This document shows positions 57,826-64,000 of a stretch of 64,000 nt of DNA, one piece after another. Position 1 is the stretch's first letter, and the number at the start of each line of letters is the position of its first letter. The DNA comes from Pasteuria penetrans (lineage in GTDB: Bacteria > Bacillota > Bacilli > Thermoactinomycetales > Thermoactinomycetaceae), in the NCBI RefSeq assembly GCF_900538055.1, contig NZ_UZAC03000001.1, positions 496,001-560,000 on the forward strand, given 5' to 3'. Under the pieces are notes generated by a model. The model ran no database searches, was not told the DNA's origin, and saw only the letters and a program-made list of their open reading frames with translations. A program made the translations under genes and the position numbers.

Positions 57826-58774
57826 GGTCTCAACCCCCTATTTTTATTCCACCATGGCAAAATAGCCCTACCCTTCACCTGTGCGGAACAAAATAGGTCC
57901 ACTCCCTATTTTTATTCATAATTATACTTAAATTTATAATGTATTAGGAACTTACCATCGCTGGTTTATGTTCCATACCCGTTGGTTGGGTCCGCAGTTC
58001 TCCGGGGCCGTCTGAACGAGAGAGGGAAGTTGCCTATCCGGAATTGTGAATAAGATGCAATCCTAATCTATAGCAGTACCCCGAGCCAACCTCTGGGAAT
58101 AGTACACAAAAAAACCATTCAGGGGGGGAAGGGGGCACAGATCCTCTCCTTGGAATGGGGAGATCAAGCGTTTCACCCCAAAGGTTTGCTTTTTTTGGGG
58201 ACATCGTGTTTGGGATGCGACCGTGGATTCCCTGATATATAATTTCCACACTATCATTTGAAATTAAAAGATGATATGACAGGAAATTCCCGTCTTTTTG
58301 TGGTTCTTGGGAAACCGGGGAATTTCTGCATAGGGCCCCTGACATGTTTTTGAATTATTCTATATATTTGTTATAATATTATATTACATGTATATTTTAT
58401 TTTTTTATATGACCATATATTTAATAACATAGCAATTAAGGAATTACATAATCATATAATATTATCGTTGTTTTGAAATTTGTAATAATTTAAGTATATT
58501 TAAAATAGTATATGGTTTAAAATTTCTATAATTATATATATAATATATAATATATAATTCTTTGTATATTTTGTGATGATTTGTTTATTATGAAGACGGT
58601 ATGTAAATATAAATATTTAATATAAGTATAAATAAAAGGAATACCAAGTTCGACATTTGTGTGCAAAGGGTGGTACAATCGTCATGTGCAGTGGGAGCGT
58701 TATTATTTTCTAGTCTCTTGTGGTGAGCGGATTTTGGGTAGGACATTGATGCTTTGCTGAGGGTGTGAGAGATT
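57826..58774. other. Long non-coding stretch, very AT-rich end
   Basis: 57836-57860 (CTATTTTTATTCCACCATGG) matches the region after CPBP gene 2. 57965-58020 matches 37320-37400 beyond the peptide locus. 58340-58640 is extremely AT-rich (ATATAT runs) and has no gene; it could hold the promoter of the lipoprotein gene. Confidence 0.6.
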
Positions 58775-59665
58775 ATGTACAAATTCGGTTGGAGGAATAG
58801 CAACAATAATAATCGCTTGATAGATCATCTTCGGTGTAAAAAAAATCGTAAATTACTCCGTTTAGTAGCGTCATTATCATTGTTACCTATGTTGCTATTA
58901 TTTCTTTCGGCCTGTAATCATGATGTAATTCCTAGCAATGGTCCGAGTCATGATATTGTTCAGCCCAAGAGGTTGGAAGTACGTTGGTCCTGGAAACCGT
59001 CCTTGGTGACAGCTGGGGAAGAAGCGGAACTGCATCTGAGGATCAAGAAGGACGGGGATATACCTAGGGGGGTTCCATTGCTTGTTTGGTCTAGTGAGAA
59101 TTTGGATTCCTTTTTCCGTGTTCTTGATCTTTCCCCAGGTGAAGAGGTTGGGGAGTATAGAGCCCCCATTCGGTTTCCGAGTGGGGGAACCTACCGGTTA
59201 TGGCTGACATTCCCCCACTCGGAGGGTAGATGGATACCAGAGAGTCATCTGGTAGCTGTCCAGGGTAGTACAGGTACAATAACAACGGGTGGTGATCCTT
59301 CCTCAGAATCCCTCACCGTGGATACCAATCCGGAGAAATCCATGAACGGGGCTAGGGTGATTATGCAGACCCCTGGCCCTCTACGTGCTCATCAAGGGGT
59401 TGTTCTAACCTTTTCCCTGCGTGACGATATGGGGAGAGGGTTCATACGGGGCTCATCCGATCATCTCGCTTCTATGGCCCGGTTGGTGGTTTTATCCCCC
59501 GGATCCGATGAGCTTTTGTATTATGAGACTGACGGGGAATTCATGCGGGATCCCCGATTCAGTTTTGTGGTGGTGTTTCCCAGGCCCGGGAAGTACAGAC
59601 TGTGGGCGGAACTCCCTCGCTCGGGTGGAATGATTACTGTTCCCTACACTGTTGAGGTTCTCTAA
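58775..59665 (+). CDS. Lipoprotein with two Ig-like (YtkA/FixH-like) domains
   Basis: 296 residues from ATG 58775. A basic N-terminus and hydrophobic core end in a lipobox LFLSAC (Cys near 47), so membrane-anchored outside. Two similar beta domains follow, each with a G-x-Y-R-A/W-x4-F-P-x2-G-x-YRLW pattern (GEYRAPIRFPSGGTYRLWLT and FSFVVVFPRPGKYRLWAELP). This resembles YtkA-like domains. Ligand unknown. The 47 residues before Cys are long; a later start is possible. It ends tail-to-tail with the YugN-like gene, overlapping four bases. Confidence 0.75.
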   Translation: MYKFGWRNSNNNNRLIDHLRCKKNRKLLRLVASLSLLPMLLLFLSACNHDVIPSNGPSHDIVQPKRLEVRWSWKPSLVTAGEEAELHLRIKKDGDIPRGVPLLVWSSENLDSFFRVLDLSPGEEVGEYRAPIRFPSGGTYRLWLTFPHSEGRWIPESHLVAVQGSTGTITTGGDPSSESLTVDTNPEKSMNGARVIMQTPGPLRAHQGVVLTFSLRDDMGRGFIRGSSDHLASMARLVVLSPGSDELLYYETDGEFMRDPRFSFVVVFPRPGKYRLWAELPRSGGMITVPYTVEVL

Positions 59666-60150
59666 TCTTTTTGGGGTTGTGGTCCACGTACGCTAGCGGT
59701 TCCCTGTAGTGTCTCTATTTTTCCCTGTGTCCAGAGCCTCTCCAATTGGAGTAGCGTGGCTTGCGCCTGGTGCACCCATCGTCTGCTGATGGGAAGATTT
59801 TCATCGGATAGGGGTGACTGGAACTGGTCGATCATGACACCTGCAATTCCCGTTTTGTTGGGGGAGGGGTCGTTTCCTCGCCGGTATTCGTGACGTAGGA
59901 CAAAGGGTTCTTGAAATTCAATGATAGCCTCGGGATCATCAATACCCATGCCATTGCAATCAGGTGGTCGTCTAATGGGGAATCGTAGGTAGTAGTGGGG
60001 CGCAGCATCCCCCTCGTCCAGTGCCTTGTCCAAGAATCCCTGTTCGTTGGTTTTGGCCCCTCCTAGATCGAATCCTAGGGGTTTCATGATGCGGATTGCT
60101 TCCCCTAGGGTGGTCCTTGTCCCAATCAATCGGCTTTGACATAGAATCAT
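59662..60150 (-). CDS. YugN-like family protein
   Basis: 162 residues from ATG 60150 (TTG 60171 is in frame; neither has a strong site; the family starts near this ATG). Visible family pattern: TTLGEAIRIMKPLGFDLGG, YYLRFPI, PFVLRHEYRRGND and DQFQSPL. Soluble, cytoplasmic; function unknown in Bacillus. It is slightly longer than usual at the C-terminus. Divergent from spoIIQ. Confidence 0.75.
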   Translation of the reverse strand: MILCQSRLIGTRTTLGEAIRIMKPLGFDLGGAKTNEQGFLDKALDEGDAAPHYYLRFPIRRPPDCNGMGIDDPEAIIEFQEPFVLRHEYRRGNDPSPNKTGIAGVMIDQFQSPLSDENLPISRRWVHQAQATLLQLERLWTQGKIETLQGTASVRGPQPQKD

Positions 60151-60410
60151 AGGTAGGTGGTCATCTCCCAACGTAGGTGGAATCCTGTAATCAGGGGCCG
60201 ATGGGTAGTGGGTACTTTATTCTTTCTTTTTCTGAGGTTTGTTGTGTCTATTTGTGAGTACCCGCTTGTTTGAATATTGGTATTATCATTCTATCCATTG
60301 CGGTTTCTTTCAACCTCCATTGCTTACTTGGGGGTTCTTTTGGCTTCTTATAAATTTTTCGGTTACCGTTGTCCGGTAAATGGGTGGAATATGTATGAAG
60401 AGGGGGAGGA

Positions 60411-61247
60411 ATGCCCAGACTGGCTTCCGAGGTGGTGGAAGAATTTATGAAGAAGGATGGAACAAAGCCGCAACCTCCAACGTCATTGGAGAAAGCCAAG
60501 CGTCGATACCATTTGCGACGTTTGCTAGGTAAAAAGTGGTTTTTTCCCGTCGTATACGTAACAACTGCTTGTCTAATCTTCAGTGTTCTCTTTGTCTCGC
60601 GGTTTCTTGATTTTGATTCGGGAACCACCTCGTCCTCCATGGGGTCTCCTTCTACCCACCGTTCTCAGGGAATTGCTCCCACTGTTGCCCCTCCCGTTCC
60701 CCCCTCCATGGAGACCAGAGGTGTTTCGTCCAAAGGTAGTAGGAGGGGGGCTCAGCAGGATACCTCAATATCCGCTATTACCCGTTCAGAGGCTATGGGG
60801 TGGCCCGTTCCCTTGAAGTCGGGCGCGGTGAGAACTATGGGTTTTTATCAGGGTGGATCCTCCAAAGGGGGAGGAGAGGGGGCATCCCTAATTCATTATG
60901 AGAATGTTTTTTTCCCTCATTCGGGGATCGATTTTGCGCGTCCTGACGGTCATACATTCGATGTCTTGGCCACGGCCGCAGGGCGGGTTACCCGTGTGGA
61001 GGAGGATGCGGTTGTGGGTAAACAGGTTGAGGTTACTCATCCGGATGGACGGAAGAGTATTTATCAAAGTCTGGCCGATATCGTTGTTCAAAAGGGCCAG
61101 TCTGTGCAGAGAGGTCAAGTACTTGCGAGGGCAGGTAACAACCGATTGGAAGGTGGTTCCGGTGTCCATTTGCATTTGGAGACATTGGATGCCCAAGGGC
61201 GAGTGGTGAATCCGGAAAATCAGCTTCGGTCGGATGTCGTAAATTAG
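60411..61247 (+). CDS. spoIIQ: Forespore M23/LytM protein SpoIIQ type
   Basis: Membrane protein of the forespore whose outside LytM domain pairs with SpoIIIAH across the septum during engulfment. 278 residues: cytoplasmic start, one membrane helix (about 43-65, WFFPVVYVTTACLIFSVLFV), a Ser/Pro/Thr-rich linker, then a LytM domain. The zinc ligands are complete: HSGIDFA (H, D) and VHLHLE (HxH), unlike the degenerate site in B. subtilis SpoIIQ. AGGGGGAGGA directly precedes ATG 60411; ATG 60447 is possible. It lies between spoIID and spoIIID, as in related genomes. A terminator follows. Confidence 0.9.
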   Translation: MPRLASEVVEEFMKKDGTKPQPPTSLEKAKRRYHLRRLLGKKWFFPVVYVTTACLIFSVLFVSRFLDFDSGTTSSSMGSPSTHRSQGIAPTVAPPVPPSMETRGVSSKGSRRGAQQDTSISAITRSEAMGWPVPLKSGAVRTMGFYQGGSSKGGGEGASLIHYENVFFPHSGIDFARPDGHTFDVLATAAGRVTRVEEDAVVGKQVEVTHPDGRKSIYQSLADIVVQKGQSVQRGQVLARAGNNRLEGGSGVHLHLETLDAQGRVVNPENQLRSDVVN

Positions 61248-61289
61248 GAATAATGGGGGGGTTCTTCCACGAATTGAGGATTTTAAAAT

Positions 61290-61319
61290 CGTTCTGCTAT
61301 CCAGAACGGTTTTTTTTTT
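61290..61319 (+). terminator. Terminator after spoIIQ
   Basis: GTTCTG/CAGAAC stem with a five-base loop followed by ten T. Rho-independent. Confidence 0.92.
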
Positions 61320-61359
61320 GCTATGTGATTGATTCCATCTTTTAGAGCTTGGGTCCTGT

Positions 61360-61389
61360 GAATAACCGCTTACCGACCTCTCATACAAT
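61360..61389 (+). promoter_or_regulatory. Sigma-E-type promoter of spoIIID
   Basis: GAATAAC, 15 bases, CATACAAT: the -10 is a perfect match to the sigma-E consensus (CATACAnT), and the -35 agrees at five of seven (KMATATT). Start codon 33 bases downstream. spoIIID is sigma-E-driven in B. subtilis. Confidence 0.8.
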
Positions 61390-61421
61390 GTACCAACTGT
61401 GGGAGGAGAGGAGAAAAGCGT

Positions 61422-61712
61422 GTGCATGACTATATCAAGGAGCGAACCATCAAAATTGGCCGCTACTTCGTCGAGACCCGCAATACGGTGCGAACGATTG
61501 CCAAGGAGTTTGGTGTCTCCAAGAGCACGGTGCACAAGGATCTTACAGAGAGGCTCCCGGAAATCAACCCAGATCTAGCGAACCAGGTGAAAGAGATCTT
61601 AGAGTACCACAAATCCATTCGTCATATTCGTGGTGGAGAGGCCACCAAAATAAAGTATAAGAGGAAAATAAACCCGGGACGTTTTCCTGAAGGCGTAGGA
61701 TCCAGGGGCTGA
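61422..61712 (+). CDS. spoIIID: Mother-cell transcription factor SpoIIID
   Basis: Small DNA-binding regulator of the sigma-E to sigma-K stage. 96 residues, starting HDYIKERTIKIGRYFVET with a helix-turn-helix (VRTIAKEFGVSKSTVHKDL, about 22-42) and ending IRHIRGGEATKIKYKRK; nearly identical to the Bacillus protein through residue 85. GTG 61422 is preceded by GGAGGAGAGGAG with eight bases of spacing. mbl/mreB, its usual neighbour, is missing. Confidence 0.98.
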   Translation: MHDYIKERTIKIGRYFVETRNTVRTIAKEFGVSKSTVHKDLTERLPEINPDLANQVKEILEYHKSIRHIRGGEATKIKYKRKINPGRFPEGVGSRG

Positions 61713-62170
61713 AACATGTTGTACTCTCCTGTATGTTATGGTTATGCCCAAGAGGGATATCTATCCCCCTACAAGAGAGGGATGGATCAAGGGGTAGTAC
61801 TCCCCAATTGCTTGCCGTAGGCGAGTGCATTTTGGCATCGTGTTTTCATGGTAGGGTGAAATGGCATAGGAATGACTCGATTACTTGATGAGGCGGGAAT
61901 TCCCCTTAGAAAAAAAGTAAGAATATTTAATTATCAACATTTTTATTTTTTGAGGATGATGGATACAGATGGGTTTGGCAATGTTGGTTGAGGAATAATC
62001 CCCTATTCTTATCATTTGGAATATGAGTGTTGCGTTTTCTGTCCCGGGGGTATGGTAAGGGGTTGCAAAGGGTTACAGCCGATGCGTACAATAGGGATGC
62101 AGATTTTTGTATTCTTATGGATACGACAATTTTTCTTATTACGATGATGGTTAGAGAGGAGATGCAGAAG
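61713..62170. other. Gap where mbl/mreB is usually found
   Basis: No gene seen. An AT-rich promoter-like stretch lies at 61915-61955. The frame of fabZ is open upstream to 62027 but reads nothing the family shares. Confidence 0.5.
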
Positions 62171-62674
62171 TTGGATAGCAGCATGATCCAGCGTATCCTC
62201 CCACACCGTCCTCCCTTCCTGCTAGTGGATCGGATTCTCCAATGGGGGCCGGGGCAGCAGGCCGTGGGTAGTAAGAATGTTACGGCTAATGAACCGGTGT
62301 TGGCTGGACATTTTCCGGGGCAGCCTATTTATCCAGGTGTTCTCGTCATTGAATCATTGGCTCAGGTAGGTGCTCTTCTCCTTTTGCGGGATCAGGAGGC
62401 TGTCAAGGGTCGTCTACCGCTCTTTGCAGGCATTGATGGGGTGAGGTTTCGCCGGCCCGTTTTCCCCGGCGATCAGTTACTTCTCACGGTACGTTTAGTA
62501 CGCCGTCGTGGTTGGACAGGCAAGGCGGAGGCTTCAGCCACGGTCCGAGGACAATCTGTTACGGAGGGCGAGTTGCGTTTTGCGTTGGTTCCCTATCCCG
62601 TCGAATCGGCAGGGGGTGTGTCGTCTCCTCATGCTTCCTCTGGTGGGAACAGTGAGGATGGGGGGGATTATTGA
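62171..62674 (+). CDS. fabZ: 3-hydroxyacyl-ACP dehydratase FabZ
   Basis: Dehydration step of fatty acid elongation. 167 residues from TTG 62171 (GAGAGGAG nine bases upstream); this aligns with the common MLD start, while ATG 62162 sits on the ribosome site itself. Catalytic His in AGHFPGQPIYPG and Glu in VLVIESLAQVGAL; start ILPHRPPFLLVDRI is canonical. A 25-residue Ser/Gly-rich tail is extra. Confidence 0.95.
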   Translation: MDSSMIQRILPHRPPFLLVDRILQWGPGQQAVGSKNVTANEPVLAGHFPGQPIYPGVLVIESLAQVGALLLLRDQEAVKGRLPLFAGIDGVRFRRPVFPGDQLLLTVRLVRRRGWTGKAEASATVRGQSVTEGELRFALVPYPVESAGGVSSPHASSGGNSEDGGDY

Positions 62675-62759
62675 TGGATATGTTTATATGGAGTCACGGG
62701 ATTTTTCCCGACGGGGGTTTGGATGCGAATAGTGAGGGTAGCTTATAGGGGGTGGGGAA

Positions 62760-63455
62760 ATGGGTGAATCCGTAATTGTGCATCCCACAGCCCGGATCGG
62801 AACAGGGAGTGTTCTGGGTCCCTTTACCATCGTGGATGCGGGGGTTGTCATCGGCGATGGCGTACGGATTGGGTCCCATGGTAGAATTTATGCAGGAACG
62901 AGGATAGGTGATCGTGTTACGGTGGGGGATCAAGCTTTGTTAGGTGTACCTCCCTATCAGCATTCTCGTCCATCCTCGGGTTTTTCCTCGGACGGGGGGG
63001 GTCTTCCCGTGCTCCGAATTGGTGAGGATGGTTTATTTGGACATGGTGTAGTTCTTTATCGTGGGGCGGAGGTTGGTACCCGCGTTACCATGGGGGATTT
63101 TTCCTGGGTTCGTGAGCGGTGTACGATTGGACAGGCTGTCCATCTCGGATGCAGAGTTTCCCTTTCCCATAATGTGATTATAGAGTCAGGTGCCCAGCTG
63201 CATAGTCATAGTTATTTGGGTGCCTATACCTATGTGGAGTCTTCTGCGGTGTTGGCATCGGGTGTCCTTGCCGTTAGCGATCCCACGGAGTCTGGAAAAT
63301 CACAGCAGGATCTCTTGTCACGTATGCAGCGGCAGGGACCCCGCATTAGTAAGGACGCCCGTGTGGGTAGTGGGGCGATTCTTTTATCTAATGTTTTGGT
63401 TCGTGCAGGTGACTTTGTCCAAGCTGGTGAGTTTGTGGAGGGCCCCCGTTCGTAG
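62760..63455 (+). CDS. Left-handed beta-helix acyltransferase (LpxA-like)
   Basis: 231 residues from ATG 62760, with GGGGGTGGGGA directly upstream. Repeated hexapeptides of the [LIV]-G-x4 type (ARIGTGSVLGPFTIVDAGVV, IGDGVRIGSHGRI, YLGAYTYVESSAVLASGV) form the trimeric coil. The domain order and the neighbour fabZ resemble the lpxA-fabZ pair, but a Gram-positive has no lipid A, so the substrate is probably a different sugar or nucleotide sugar. A G8 run is at 62994-63001. Confidence 0.85.
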   Translation: MGESVIVHPTARIGTGSVLGPFTIVDAGVVIGDGVRIGSHGRIYAGTRIGDRVTVGDQALLGVPPYQHSRPSSGFSSDGGGLPVLRIGEDGLFGHGVVLYRGAEVGTRVTMGDFSWVRERCTIGQAVHLGCRVSLSHNVIIESGAQLHSHSYLGAYTYVESSAVLASGVLAVSDPTESGKSQQDLLSRMQRQGPRISKDARVGSGAILLSNVLVRAGDFVQAGEFVEGPRS

Positions 63456-63504
63456 GGGTTTTATGGTGTGTCTTCGATCGTGCTATGGGTAGGTTTTGAG
63501 GGAG

Positions 63505-64000
63505 TTATTGGTTTTCCGTTAGGGTGTCACGTATTTTCTTTAGTTCTTCTGGATCTATTTGTTGTACGGATGCACCGTTTATTCTGGCTGATTTTCCTGT
63601 CAGATGGAGTGGTTGGATGTGTAGGTTCTCTTTTGTTTGAATGTAGGTGCCATAGAGATTGTACAGTTGTGTGAGAGGGAGGTCGGTTTTTATATGATGG
63701 CTGAGTTCTAGAAGGAGAGCGGGTGTGAGGTGGGCGTTTTCGAGGGAAAGTGCTTTATGGTAGATGCCCTTTAAGGCAATCTGACCCCGCTTGATGCGGC
63801 CAATGTCTCCCTCCCGATCTGCCTTTCGCATTCTCACGAAGTCTAGGGTCTGTTTACCGTCGAGGTGCATGGGACCCCGGTGGAATTCATGCCCTCCAAA
63901 TTGAAAATCGAAAGGTGTGTCTACAGTGATGCCCCCAAGTTGGTCTACAATGGCGCGGAAGCCCTCCATATTGACTTCTATATAGCCATCTATGGGGATA
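63505..64000 (-). CDS. LytR-CpsA-Psr family protein, 5' end outside window
   Basis: Membrane-bound transferase that attaches wall teichoic acids or other polymers to peptidoglycan. About 164 C-terminal residues are visible. Family marks: IDGYIEVNMEGFRAIVDQLG, LDGKQTLDFVRMRKADREGD (the R-x-R-x2-D-x-E-GD signature) and GRIKRGQIALKGI. The N-terminal helix lies beyond 64000. Tail-to-tail with the acyltransferase gene. Confidence 0.93.
   Translation of the reverse strand, partial: IPIDGYIEVNMEGFRAIVDQLGGITVDTPFDFQFGGHEFHRGPMHLDGKQTLDFVRMRKADREGDIGRIKRGQIALKGIYHKALSLENAHLTPALLLELSHHIKTDLPLTQLYNLYGTYIQTKENLHIQPLHLTGKSARINGASVQQIDPEELKKIRDTLTENQ

Noticed and set aside
1-64000. tRNA or rRNA genes
   Set aside because: None recognised by eye; GC-rich structured blocks are group II intron RNA. 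A covariance scan would settle this.

Overview
The window comes from an endospore-forming Bacillota. It carries spoIID, a spoIIQ-type M23 gene and spoIIID. It also has the Bacillales order rlmN-prpC-prkC-rsgA-rpe, an 11-gene complex I operon (nuoABCDHIJKLMN without E, F, G), and murA, ywzB-like and fabZ genes. This complex I followed by murA-spoIID-M23-spoIIID matches what I know of Thermoactinomycetaceae, Paenibacillus and relatives. Many decayed mobile elements, long AT-rich non-coding tracts and secreted repeat proteins suggest a host-restricted lineage. Pasteuria would fit, but that is a guess.

Layout. 1-5.1 kb (minus strand): rlmN, prpC, prkC, rsgA and rpe (cut by the window edge), a translation and Ser/Thr phosphorylation block. 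5.1-18.3 kb: an accessory region. It holds a very large secreted low-complexity gene, read here as two ORFs split at a run of 11 G; an HtrA-type protease with a 59-residue tandem repeat; a small secreted protein; and two degenerate group II introns. 18.4-28.8 kb: the complete nuo operon and its terminator. 28.8-44.1 kb: a gene-poor island. It contains two CPBP (CAAX-protease/bacteriocin-processing) membrane proteins, a broken IS256-type transposase, other transposase scraps, a group II intron with a dead reverse transcriptase, and a duplicated small secreted peptide gene whose C-terminus reads RDCSWCPWN. 44.3-51.3 kb: core genes again (YigZ-like, metK, a small GT2-like protein, a doubled YwzB, murA, spoIID). 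51.3-58.7 kb: a second island with a transposase fragment, secreted and membrane proteins, another group II intron, a membrane protein broken by one base, and a third CPBP gene. 58.8-64 kb: a lipoprotein, a YugN-like gene, spoIIQ, spoIIID, fabZ, a left-handed beta-helix acyltransferase and the end of a LytR-CpsA-Psr gene.

How it fits together. The core blocks cover ribosome maturation, respiration, peptidoglycan precursor synthesis and the mother-cell/forespore engulfment programme. The islands interrupt this conserved order. Their own logic looks like secreted peptides and proteins with membrane CPBP proteins, spread by local duplication: the three CPBP loci and the peptide locus share flanking sequence. 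The most notable findings are the G11-split giant secreted gene next to an HtrA-like protease, and the peptide plus CPBP cassettes.
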